Below, one piece after another: positions 1 to 7,061 of a DNA stretch of 64,000 nt; position 1 is the stretch's first letter, and each line of letters starts with the position of its first letter. A program made the position numbers and the translations under genes. The stretch comes from Exiguobacterium indicum HHS 31 (lineage in GTDB: Bacteria; Bacillota; Bacilli; Exiguobacteriales; Exiguobacteriaceae), in NCBI RefSeq assembly GCF_001939065.1, contig NZ_MPSZ01000001.1, forward strand, positions 496,001 to 560,000, given 5' to 3'. Under the pieces are notes generated by a model, which had not been told where the DNA came from, made no database searches, and saw nothing but the letters and a program-made list of their open reading frames with translations.

Positions 1-1
1 A

Positions 2-52
2 GCACGATTCACGGTCAGTCCGGAACTCGAGCGCGTGACGGTAGGGGAGTGA
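2..52 (+). CDS. 3' end of upstream gene, probably 3-oxoacid CoA-transferase subunit B
   Basis: Frame 2 is open from the window edge to a TGA at 50-52 and encodes ARFTVSPELERVTVGE. A tail of the kind 'F-VSP-L' is typical of the C-terminus of ScoB, the beta subunit of succinyl-CoA:3-ketoacid CoA-transferase. The stop lies 5 nt before the next start, so the genes are one operon. The two following genes (3-hydroxybutyrate dehydrogenase and thiolase) are the usual partners of scoAB in ketone-body breakdown. Only 16 residues are visible, so the name rests mainly on context. Confidence 0.45.
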   Translation, partial: ARFTVSPELERVTVGE

Positions 53-57
53 AGCAG

Positions 58-834
58 ATGGTTCAAGGAGATATCGTACTCGTCACAGGTGCAGGAAGCG
101 GAATTGGTCTTGAAATCTCAAAGGCGTTTGCTGCGGCAGGAGCGAAGGTCGTCGTAACGGACGTTCGCGCAGAAGCAGCAGAAGAGGCGGCGGCAGCGAT
201 TCGCGCAGCTGGTCATGAAGCGGTCGGCATGACGCTCAACGTCACTGATGAAGCACAGGTCGAAGTCGTCTTGAAGCAGACGGTCGAACAGTTTGGTCGA
301 CTCGACGTCTTGATCAATAACGCGGGTCTTCAACACGTCTCACCAATTGAAGAGTTTCCGACTGAGAAATTCGAATTGATGATCAAGATCATGTTGACGG
401 CGCCGTTCATCGCTATCAAACATGCCTTTCCGATCATGAAGGAACAAGGCTACGGACGGATTCTTAACATGGCATCGATCAATGGTTTGATCGGTTTTGC
501 CGGGAAAGCAGCGTATAACTCGGCGAAACATGGATTGCTCGGTCTGACGAAGGTCGCAGCCCTTGAAGGAGCGGAACACGAAATCACCGTCAACGCGATT
601 TGCCCGGGGTACGTCGATACACCACTTGTCCGCAATCAGATGGAAGACTTGGCGAAGACGCGTCACGTCGAGCTTGAGAAGGTACTTGAGGAAGTCATCT
701 ATCCGCTCGTTCCACAAAAACGGTTGCTCGCCGTCGAGGAAATCGCGGATTATGCATTGTTCCTCGCGAGCCGCAAAGCAAAAGGCATCACAGGACAAGC
801 GAACGTACTCGATGGAGGATATACGATTCAATAA
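58..834 (+). CDS. bdhA: 3-hydroxybutyrate dehydrogenase (SDR family)
   Basis: A 258-residue short-chain dehydrogenase that should oxidise (R)-3-hydroxybutyrate to acetoacetate with NAD+. The N-terminus has the Rossmann motif TGAGSGIG, followed by NNAG and the catalytic Tyr-Lys pair in YNSAKHG. The block [13 protein letters not shown] and the long loop after it match the hydroxybutyrate dehydrogenase subgroup rather than general SDRs. I chose the ATG at 58 because GGGGAG (44-49) sits 8 nt before it; the in-frame GTG at 49 overlaps that motif. It lies between a likely scoB tail and a thiolase gene, which supports a cytosolic ketone-body or polyhydroxybutyrate catabolic operon. Confidence 0.85.
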   Translation: MVQGDIVLVTGAGSGIGLEISKAFAAAGAKVVVTDVRAEAAEEAAAAIRAAGHEAVGMTLNVTDEAQVEVVLKQTVEQFGRLDVLINNAGLQHVSPIEEFPTEKFELMIKIMLTAPFIAIKHAFPIMKEQGYGRILNMASINGLIGFAGKAAYNSAKHGLLGLTKVAALEGAEHEITVNAICPGYVDTPLVRNQMEDLAKTRHVELEKVLEEVIYPLVPQKRLLAVEEIADYALFLASRKAKGITGQANVLDGGYTIQ

Positions 835-847
835 GGAGATGGAGCAG

Positions 848-2038
848 ATGAGTGAAGCAGTCGTCATCGTCAGTGCGACGCGCACGGCGATCGGAAATTT
901 CAATGGGAGTTTGAAGGACGTCAAAGCAACGGAACTCGGAGCGACGGTCATCCGTGCGGCACTTGAAAAAGCAGGTGTCGCTGGGAATCACGTCGACGAA
1001 GTCTTTTTCGGTAACGTCCTCTCAGCAGGACTTGGTCAAAATCCAGCACGGCAAGCGGCACTCGCTGCCGGATTACCGGAGACATGTCCAGCGATGACCG
1101 TTAACAAGGTCTGCGGATCCGGTCTCTCGGCCGTCCATCTTGCGTATCAAGCAATCAAGTCGGGCGAAGCCGATGTCATCGTTGCCGGTGGGATGGAGAA
1201 CATGAGCCAAGCGCCGTATGTCCTATCGGGCGCACGGTCTGGGCTGAAGATGGGTGACCAACCGCTCGTCGATACGATCATCCAGGATGGACTTGAGTGT
1301 GCGTTTAATGACTATCACATGGGAATCACGGCAGAGAATTTAGCCGACGCCTATGAACTCTCCCGCGAAGCCCAGGATCAGTTCGCGGCGACGAGTCAGC
1401 AAAAAGCGCAGACGGCATTAGCGGAAGAACGGTTCGTCTCGGAAATCACGCCAGTGTTGATTCCACAACGAAAAGGCGACCCGATCCGTTTTGATCAAGA
1501 TGAGTTTCCGCGTGCCGGAACATCTGTCGAAACACTCAGTCGTTTGCGCCCAGCATTCAAAAAGGACGGAACGGTCACGGCAGGAAATGCATCTGGCATC
1601 AATGACGGAGCTGCGGCACTCGTCATCATGTCCGCGACAAAGGCACAAGAACTCGGCGTGACACCACTCGTTGAGATCGTCGCGAACGGAACGTCCGGTG
1701 TCGATCCGAGTATCATGGGAATCGGTCCCGTCCAAGCGGTCCAAAAGGCACTCGATAAAGCGGGACTGACGCTTGAGGAGATTGATGTCATCGAAGCGAA
1801 CGAAGCGTTCGCGGCACAATCTCTCGCGGTCGATGCGGAGCTACAGTTCCCGCATGAGAAGCTCAACCGAAATGGCGGTGCAATCGCGCTCGGTCATCCG
1901 ATCGGTGCGAGTGGGGCGCGGATTCTCGTTACGTTGATCCATGAACTCGAGCGGACGGGTGAGACACATGGTCTTGCGACGTTATGCGTCGGGGGCGGTC
2001 AAGGGGTAGCGACGATCGTCAAAAAATACGAAGGTTAA
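848..2038 (+). CDS. atoB: acetyl-CoA C-acetyltransferase (thiolase)
   Basis: A 396-residue thiolase, the normal length of the family. It interconverts two acetyl-CoA with acetoacetyl-CoA; here it probably cleaves acetoacetyl-CoA made from 3-hydroxybutyrate by the upstream genes. The nucleophilic cysteine is Cys89 in NKVCGSG. The catalytic His motif [14 protein letters not shown] and the C-terminal CVGGGQG cysteine are all present. The ATG at 848 follows AAGGAG at 833-838, which overlaps the stop of the previous gene, so translation is probably coupled. The reading frame is open further upstream, but that extension runs through the dehydrogenase gene and is not coding. Confidence 0.93.
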   Translation: MSEAVVIVSATRTAIGNFNGSLKDVKATELGATVIRAALEKAGVAGNHVDEVFFGNVLSAGLGQNPARQAALAAGLPETCPAMTVNKVCGSGLSAVHLAYQAIKSGEADVIVAGGMENMSQAPYVLSGARSGLKMGDQPLVDTIIQDGLECAFNDYHMGITAENLADAYELSREAQDQFAATSQQKAQTALAEERFVSEITPVLIPQRKGDPIRFDQDEFPRAGTSVETLSRLRPAFKKDGTVTAGNASGINDGAAALVIMSATKAQELGVTPLVEIVANGTSGVDPSIMGIGPVQAVQKALDKAGLTLEEIDVIEANEAFAAQSLAVDAELQFPHEKLNRNGGAIALGHPIGASGARILVTLIHELERTGETHGLATLCVGGGQGVATIVKKYEG

Positions 2039-2042
2039 CTAA

Positions 2043-2090
2043 TAAAGCACGAGACGAAGGAGATGTTTGCTCCCGTTGTCTCGTGCTTTA
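2043..2090. terminator. bidirectional terminator between convergent genes
   Basis: A perfect 13-bp inverted repeat (TAAAGCACGAGAC at 2043-2055 with its complement at 2078-2090) lies between the thiolase stop and the end of the opposite-strand lipoprotein gene. Short T-rich stretches on both sides suit termination from both directions. Confidence 0.75.
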
Positions 2091-2096
2091 TTGATT

Positions 2097-3029
2097 TTAG
2101 CGAATCGTTAACATGTCTTTGTAACTGCTTTTTTCGAGAATTTGCACGGAGGACATTCGTGACCATTCCTTCAAGGAAATCTCGGGATGTTGCTTCACGA
2201 AGTCGGAGACGATCATGTAACCGAGTCTGTATTTTACGAACGATGGAATTTGTTTTTCGTAATTTCCTAAGAACAGATCATCCGTCGTCAATCGTTCCGC
2301 ATTCAGCTCCGAAATCACATGCTCTAAAGTATGGTCAAGTAGAGGGGCGATCGCTTCCGATGATTCCACAGGATAAAGCTTGTGGGCAAAGAATTCCGCT
2401 TTTCCTTCGAGGATGATGTAATCGAGCATCGTCGCACGATTCGGTTCATCGAGGGCTACGGTATGATGGTACTCATGCGCCGTTGTGTTGCGTAATGATG
2501 TTTCCGAAAAATCCTTCAAGAAGAACAGACTCATTGAATTGTTTCCTTGCGCGACACCACTGACACCACCATAACGTTTGGCATCATCATGCTCGATTGG
2601 TGTCGTCGGGGAGACGAAGACGACGAGCTTCTCATCCCGTGGAAGTTGTTTCATCGAAGTCAGGAGACTGGACTTGATCTGTTTCATGATGCGCTGATGG
2701 TGTTTTTTCAAATATGTATTCATCTGCTTTAAGTCCTTGATGTTTTCCGATGGCTGTTCGTAAAGGCTAGGAACGGGCATCGCTTGGAGCTGTTCTTTTT
2801 TGATGACGCTATTTTTAGCGCCCAATACATATTTTTTAAATAGTGCCTCATTGTCCTCTGGATGTTTCGAAGCCGCTTGAATGTAATCGTCATACGCCTT
2901 GTACAAAGGAACGATTTGAATCTCTTGTTTCTCATGCGTAAATGAGATGTCATACGTCTTCGGTTTTTCGGCAGCGGGGGAACAACTGGCAAGTAAAAGG
3001 GTGGCGCTAAGAAGATAGATCGATTTCAT
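2097..3029 (-). CDS. lipoprotein with HExxH metalloprotease motif (DUF2268-like)
   Basis: A 310-residue protein with a lipoprotein signal peptide: a basic start, a hydrophobic stretch and the lipobox LLASC with the lipid-modified Cys near residue 16. It should be anchored on the outer face of the membrane. The middle holds HEYHH in the context TTAHEYHHTVAL, a zincin-type HExxH zinc site, followed by GKAEFFAH, which could supply the third ligand. This layout resembles the DUF2268 putative Zn-dependent protease family. The start at 3029 has AGGAGG 6 nt upstream; the longer frame to 3056 does not. The substrate is unknown. Confidence 0.75.
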   Translation of the reverse strand: MKSIYLLSATLLLASCSPAAEKPKTYDISFTHEKQEIQIVPLYKAYDDYIQAASKHPEDNEALFKKYVLGAKNSVIKKEQLQAMPVPSLYEQPSENIKDLKQMNTYLKKHHQRIMKQIKSSLLTSMKQLPRDEKLVVFVSPTTPIEHDDAKRYGGVSGVAQGNNSMSLFFLKDFSETSLRNTTAHEYHHTVALDEPNRATMLDYIILEGKAEFFAHKLYPVESSEAIAPLLDHTLEHVISELNAERLTTDDLFLGNYEKQIPSFVKYRLGYMIVSDFVKQHPEISLKEWSRMSSVQILEKSSYKDMLTIR

Positions 3030-3182
3030 AGAAAAACCTCCTGTTTGATTATCCATATATTTACTTTCTTCATGAAGCCTTTTAATCCTACTACGTCATA
3101 TGAACTTATGAATCCGGTTTCATGCTTCGACGCACAGACGTAACAAATTCTATAGACCATAGCTCCACCAAACTTTCTGCGC

Positions 3183-3197
3183 AATTTTCAGAATATT
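3183..3197. promoter_or_regulatory. CodY-like box upstream of brnQ
   Basis: AATTTTCAGAATATT differs at one position from the CodY consensus AATTTTCWGAAAATT. It lies 113 nt before the brnQ start. CodY represses branched-chain amino acid uptake genes in Bacillus when isoleucine, leucine and valine are plentiful, so the target makes sense. Confidence 0.6.
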
Positions 3198-3309
3198 CTC
3201 CAGATAAACTCCTAGCACGAGCTCTTAAACGTATGGTATCCTTTCGAACGAAGTACTTCATCTGCTTAGGGAGCGAGATGAAGTCGATCATCATCAGTGG
3301 GGGTTTATT

Positions 3310-4650
3310 ATGTCTAAAACTGTTCCAACATCATTTATCATCGTCATCGGCATGATGCTCTTCGCCTTATTCTTCGGGGCAGGAAATCTCATCTTTCCGC
3401 CGATGCTCGGACAGCTCGCAGGGGAGCATGTCTGGGTCGCCAATGCCGGATTCCTCGTCACCGGTGTCGGTCTACCATTGCTTGCGATTCTCGCATTCGC
3501 GTTTTCAGGGGAACGCGATTTACAAGCGATGGCGTCACGCGTTCATCCTGCGTTCGGAATCGGGTTCTCGGTCATTCTGTATCTTGCGATCGGTCCCTTC
3601 TTCGCGATTCCTCGTGCCGGAACGGTCTCGTATGAGATCGGCATCAAGCCGTTCTTCAGTGAATCGACGAGCCACTGGCCGCTGCTCATCTTTACGGTCT
3701 TGTTCTACACGGTTGCTTGTCTCTTATCATTGAATCCGACGAAAATCGTCGATGTCGTCGGGAAAGTACTGACACCGATTAAAATCACGTTCATCGGTCT
3801 GTTGATCGTCGTCGCTGTCCTGCATCCAATCGGAAGTTTTCAGAATCCTTTGAAGACATATCAGTCGAATGCCTTCTTTAACGGTTTCCAGGAAGGATAT
3901 ATGACACTCGATGCACTCGGTGCCTTCGTCTTCGGGATCATCATCATCGCAGCGATCAAGGAAAAAGGTGTCACATCGAAGCGACAGTTGCTGTTGATTT
4001 GTACGAAAGCGTCATTGATCGCAGCGGCCTTGCTAGCAATCACGTATTCGGCACTTGCCTTCATGGGTGCTTCAAGTGTCTCGGAAATCGGACAACTGGC
4101 GAACGGCGCAGAAATCTTGTCAGCTGTGTCGGATCATTACTTCGGTGAATACGGTGCAATCTTACTCGGTCTGATGATCACGGTCGCCTGTATGACGACA
4201 AGCGTCGGCTTGATCACAGCCTGTGCGTCGTTCTTCTCGGCACTCGTGCCAAAAATCTCGTACGTCAAATGGACGATTGGTCTATCGGTCTTCAGCGCAC
4301 TCGTTGCGAACATCGGTCTGAATCAATTGCTCGCCGTCTCAAAACCAGTCTTGATGACACTTTATCCACTGGCAATCTGTCTCATCTTCCTGACATTCTT
4401 GCATCCACTCTTTAAAGGTAAACCAGCCGTCTATCAAGGGGCGCTTTGGATGACATTCGTCGTCAGTTTGTTTGATGGATTGAAGACAGCAGGGATTAAC
4501 GTCTCAGCTGTCACGAACGTGTTCGACGCGGTATTACCGTTTGCTTCCGTCAGTCTCGGATGGGTCGTACCAGCCATCATTGGTGGAGTGATCGGAGCAG
4601 TCGTCGGTAAGAAAACAGCGGAGACACAATCGTCGTCGCGTGTGGCTTAA
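3310..4650 (+). CDS. brnQ: branched-chain amino acid:cation symporter, BrnQ/LIVCS family
   Basis: A 446-residue membrane protein with about 12 hydrophobic segments. It begins with the family hallmark FALFFGAGNLIFPPMLG and continues with GVGLPLL and the LSLNPTKIVD region typical of BrnQ carriers. It imports leucine, isoleucine and valine with Na+ or H+. The ATG at 3310 is preceded by GTGGGGG. The leader contains a CodY-like box (3183-3197) and a perfect 9-bp stem (3255-3263 with 3276-3284) of unknown role. It is a single-gene unit closed by a strong terminator. Confidence 0.92.
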   Translation: MSKTVPTSFIIVIGMMLFALFFGAGNLIFPPMLGQLAGEHVWVANAGFLVTGVGLPLLAILAFAFSGERDLQAMASRVHPAFGIGFSVILYLAIGPFFAIPRAGTVSYEIGIKPFFSESTSHWPLLIFTVLFYTVACLLSLNPTKIVDVVGKVLTPIKITFIGLLIVVAVLHPIGSFQNPLKTYQSNAFFNGFQEGYMTLDALGAFVFGIIIIAAIKEKGVTSKRQLLLICTKASLIAAALLAITYSALAFMGASSVSEIGQLANGAEILSAVSDHYFGEYGAILLGLMITVACMTTSVGLITACASFFSALVPKISYVKWTIGLSVFSALVANIGLNQLLAVSKPVLMTLYPLAICLIFLTFLHPLFKGKPAVYQGALWMTFVVSLFDGLKTAGINVSAVTNVFDAVLPFASVSLGWVVPAIIGGVIGAVVGKKTAETQSSSRVA

Positions 4651-4657
4651 ATTAAAC

Positions 4658-4695
4658 CCCTTCACTCAGATTACACTGGGTGAAGGGATTTTTTT
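4658..4695 (+). terminator. rho-independent terminator of brnQ
   Basis: CCCTTCACTCAG (4658-4669) pairs with CTGGGTGAAGGG (4676-4687) and is followed by a run of T. Confidence 0.85.
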
Positions 4696-4726
4696 GTAAC
4701 GATGAAACGTATTCTAACAACAGTTG

Positions 4727-4783
4727 TTGACAAAAACCGGTGGAATAATGCTATAGTGTTAATGCAAATGATATTCATTATCA
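4727..4783 (+). promoter_or_regulatory. Fur-controlled promoter of the heme-monooxygenase-like gene
   Basis: A perfect -35 TTGACA (4727-4732) and a -10 TATAGT (4752-4757), 19 bp apart, are followed by TGATATTCATTATCA at 4769-4783. That sequence is a one-mismatch 7-1-7 Fur box (consensus TGATAATNATTATCA). The box covers the likely transcription start region, the position expected for repression under iron-replete conditions. Confidence 0.75.
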
Positions 4784-4803
4784 ATTAGAAGGAGTGATAG
4801 GTG

Positions 4804-5124
4804 ATGTTCATCCAATTAAAAACATTTAAAGTCAAAAAAGGAAGTGCTGTTGAAATGATCGAGCGTTTTTCAGGAAAGGGAATCATCGAGCAACAACCAG
4901 GGTTCTTCGATTTAAGTGTCTTACATAAGAAGCGTACAAAAGAGGAAGAAGAAGTTCTTGTCCTGATCCGCTGGGAATCGGAACAAGACTGGAAAGCGTG
5001 GGAAACGAGTGAGGTACACCTTGCCGGTCACCGAGAAAGAAGGGGACAACCAGGTCCCTCCTTCATTCTTGACGGTCAGCAACATTACTATGATGTGATT
5101 GGATTTAAGACAGCAGATACATGA
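4804..5124 (+). CDS. antibiotic-biosynthesis-monooxygenase-fold protein, probable heme-degrading monooxygenase (HmoA/IsdG-like)
   Basis: A 106-residue single-domain protein of the ABM ferredoxin-like fold, similar in length and layout to IsdG/HmoA enzymes that release iron from heme in the cytosol. The signature RWESEQDWKAWETSEVHLAGH places Trp66 and His76 where the IsdG-type Trp and His lie. By eye, the conserved Asn near residue 6 is Lys, so catalysis may differ. A Fur box directly upstream and the siderophore genes downstream support an iron-acquisition role. The GTG at 4801 is an alternative start; ATG 4804 fits family N-termini (MFI..). Confidence 0.7.
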   Translation: MFIQLKTFKVKKGSAVEMIERFSGKGIIEQQPGFFDLSVLHKKRTKEEEEVLVLIRWESEQDWKAWETSEVHLAGHRERRGQPGPSFILDGQQHYYDVIGFKTADT

Positions 5125-5256
5125 TCGACACAACAATAAACAATCACGTAGGCAAGTGAAAGAAAAGTATCTCGAAGATTCCCTTTCATATTGATCAAGA
5201 TTGAACGGATACGGAAAAGCGTCAGATGGTATATGTTTTTTAGGAGTGAGTTGAAA

Positions 5257-6735
5257 ATGACAGAAGCACTGCATGTATTTCGAGTGAGGAAACACGCTTT
5301 ACAGACAGGAGGACAATTAGCGATACGTCCGGGTTTGATTGTCGTCATACAAGGCGTTGGCATTACCTACACGGAAAGGAAACGTCTAGAATCGGGCGAA
5401 GCCTGTTTCATCATGAAACCAGGTGAACGATTCATCGTTCAGGAAGGGCATTGTTTGTTGTATCAGTTAGACGTTGAATTGACGCCATTTCTAGTCTACC
5501 GTCAACCAACTGATGAACTAGTGGAGTGTTTAGAACGAATGCGCGGATGTCCAAACACAATGACCGGTTCTCTTAGACAACATCGCTATCTGTATCAACT
5601 ACTGGAGCAATTAAGTGAACGTCGTCATGAGCAGACGTTTGAGGAAGTGACGTCCCAGTGGTTAAAAGAACTCGGAAAATCAAGAACAGTCAGTGACTTG
5701 GCAAGTGAGTTAAACATGTCACTGCCGACGTTTTCTCGTCAATTCAAAAAGCACTACGATCAATCACCAAAGGAACTGCTTCATCAATTGCGGATGCAAC
5801 GGGCGAAGGAGTGGATGATTGCACATCCAGATTGGACGATTGCCGAGATCGCAGAACGTGTATCAATCAATGATGAATTTTATTTCAGCCGTCTCTTTAA
5901 AAAGCGTGAGGGACTATCACCAAGTCAGTACCGGAAACGGTTGTTTCCACGGGTCGGAATCTGGAGTCAAGCGTTGTTACAAGATCACTTATTGGCACTT
6001 GGGATTCAACCTGTCATCGCACCGTCTTTTCCGACACAATATCGTTCGAACGGTGTGCCAGACTATTTAAGTGAACTCGAAGGTACGCGACTATACGACG
6101 CGTCAGCAACGATTTTACCGGAATGGTTTGAGACATCAAATCTCGATCTCGTTTTACGGACACCGATACGAGGTGAATCACCACCTATGTTGACGTCTTG
6201 TCCGGTCATCGATATTTCGAAACAAACTTGTTGGAAGGATTACTTGTATGCTGTTGCTACGGCAACCGATACGCTTGAGCGAACGACTGACATCATCAAC
6301 GAAGTCAAAACGCTTGAAACAATTGTGAAGCAACAGTCCGAATTCAATCGGAATGTGACATGGGCAGTTATTTGGATCAGAGACTCAGAAATCCGACTGT
6401 ACGGACGAACAGGGCATACGATGTTAGATTTTCTGTTCAGTGAAATCGGTTTACAGCCCGTGGAAGGACTCCCGCACACCGTCTACATGACAATCAGCTT
6501 AGAAACATTACAGCAGTTGGATCCGGATGGTTTGTTCATACTGTGGAGTCAACCTGCAGATGTGGAACGAATTCGAGGAACGAGGGTGTGGCAAACGCTT
6601 CGTGCCGTTAGGACGGGGCGTATATTTTACCCAGACAGTGTCGATTGGGATCCGTGGGGACCACTTGGGAGAATGCATATGTTACGTCAATTGCATACAT
6701 ATATCAGCGATAGTAACTGTTTTGTTTGTCCATGA
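5257..6735 (+). CDS. AraC-family regulator fused to a siderophore-binding-protein-like domain (Btr-like)
   Basis: A 492-residue protein in three parts: an N-terminal sensor-like region (to about 135), two AraC helix-turn-helix motifs (about 142-240, including SDLASELNMSLPTFSRQFKK and FYFSRLFKKREGLSPSQYRK), and a C-terminal periplasmic-binding-protein-like domain (about 245-492) related to FeuA/FecB ligand-binding proteins. No signal peptide is seen, so it should be cytosolic. The architecture matches Bacillus Btr/YbbB, which activates iron-siderophore uptake when it binds the siderophore. The adjacent asb operon suggests the ligand is petrobactin or its ferric form (inference). The ATG at 5257 has TAGGAG 10 nt upstream. 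Confidence 0.82.
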   Translation: MTEALHVFRVRKHALQTGGQLAIRPGLIVVIQGVGITYTERKRLESGEACFIMKPGERFIVQEGHCLLYQLDVELTPFLVYRQPTDELVECLERMRGCPNTMTGSLRQHRYLYQLLEQLSERRHEQTFEEVTSQWLKELGKSRTVSDLASELNMSLPTFSRQFKKHYDQSPKELLHQLRMQRAKEWMIAHPDWTIAEIAERVSINDEFYFSRLFKKREGLSPSQYRKRLFPRVGIWSQALLQDHLLALGIQPVIAPSFPTQYRSNGVPDYLSELEGTRLYDASATILPEWFETSNLDLVLRTPIRGESPPMLTSCPVIDISKQTCWKDYLYAVATATDTLERTTDIINEVKTLETIVKQQSEFNRNVTWAVIWIRDSEIRLYGRTGHTMLDFLFSEIGLQPVEGLPHTVYMTISLETLQQLDPDGLFILWSQPADVERIRGTRVWQTLRAVRTGRIFYPDSVDWDPWGPLGRMHMLRQLHTYISDSNCFVCP

Positions 6736-6767
6736 AGAATGAAAAGAAAATCCATGTCACTCATCAT

Positions 6768-6782
6768 TGATAATGATTATCA
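6768..6782. promoter_or_regulatory. Fur box (perfect 7-1-7)
   Basis: TGATAATGATTATCA matches the Bacillus Fur consensus TGATAATNATTATCA at every position. The flanks extend the symmetry. It is 279 bp upstream of asbA, too far to be that gene's proximal operator. Confidence 0.85.
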
Positions 6783-6800
6783 TTACAGATGGAGTTCACG

Positions 6801-6890
6801 ATGAGGCAGAGAAGACTGACAAATGAACTTAAAAAGTCGTCGCCTTGTCGTACGAATATTAGGGAGGATCGTTTGTTTGATTGGTGTTAA
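6801..6890 (+). CDS. possible 29-residue leader peptide
   Basis: A short ORF (ATG to TAA) with GGAG six nt before its start encodes MRQRRLTNELKKSSPCRTNI followed by nine more residues. It lies just after a perfect Fur box and ends about 100 nt before a terminator-like hairpin. I recognise no family. It could be a translated leader, a small iron-starvation protein, or chance. Only the spacing and ribosome binding site support it. Confidence 0.25.
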   Translation: MRQRRLTNELKKSSPCRTNIREDRLFDWC

Positions 6891-6929
6891 ATCTCACGAC
6901 GATTCGTGACTTCTGCATTTAATCGATTG

Positions 6930-6958
6930 TGAAAACGGATTGAAGGAACTTGAAAACG
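6930..6958. promoter_or_regulatory. candidate AraC-type operator (direct repeat, 21-bp phase)
   Basis: TGAAAACG occurs at 6930-6937 and again at 6951-6958, two helical turns apart, just upstream of a possible -10 (TAAAAT, 6966-6971) that lacks a good -35. AraC proteins with two helix-turn-helix motifs bind such repeats and activate weak promoters. An alternative reading is a degenerate CcpA cre at 6951-6964. Confidence 0.45.
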
Positions 6959-6991
6959 TTTTACTTAAAATAAGTGTGTATACGCACCATC

Positions 6992-7014
6992 AAAAACGGG
7001 GAAACCCGTTTTTC
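6992..7014 (+). terminator. intrinsic-terminator-like hairpin in the asb leader
   Basis: AAAAACGGG (6992-7000), a GAAA loop and CCCGTTTTT (7005-7013) form a stable stem ending in a T run. It would end transcripts entering from the AraC-type gene or from a promoter near the upstream Fur box. Confidence 0.6.
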
Positions 7015-7027
7015 TATTGATGTGGAA

Positions 7028-7042
7028 TGAGAATGATTTTCA
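7028..7042. promoter_or_regulatory. Fur box proximal to asbA
   Basis: TGAGAATGATTTTCA is a symmetrical 7-1-7 Fur box with two mismatches to consensus. It lies 19 nt upstream of the asbA start codon and would control the proximal promoter of the petrobactin operon. Confidence 0.7.
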
Positions 7043-7061
7043 ATAAGGGGAGGAACAGAGC

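Larger units (their letters stand above)
6736..7061 (+). promoter_or_regulatory. asb leader region without a recognised gene
   Basis: These 326 bases between the AraC-type gene and asbA hold, in order: a perfect Fur box (6768-6782), a 29-codon ORF with GGAG (6801-6890), a hairpin TCACGA-CGAT-TCGTGA (6894-6909), a direct repeat of TGAAAACG 21 bp apart (6930-6937 and 6951-6958), a terminator-like hairpin (6992-7014) and a second Fur box (7028-7042). The layout suggests two Fur-controlled promoters, an AraC-type activator site between them, and possibly a short Fur-controlled transcript ending at the hairpin. Confidence 0.6.

Noticed and set aside
563-847. N-terminal extension of the thiolase frame
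   Set aside because: It runs through the preceding dehydrogenase gene in another frame; the ribosome binding site and family length both point to ATG 848.
340-951. 203-codon open frame opposite the hydroxybutyrate dehydrogenase gene
   Set aside because: It is antisense to a clear gene, has no family motif, and many similar mirror frames occur here because of the codon bias of the real genes.
3122-3355. 77-codon frame before and into brnQ
   Set aside because: It lacks a ribosome binding site, overlaps the brnQ start in another frame, and covers the CodY-like box.
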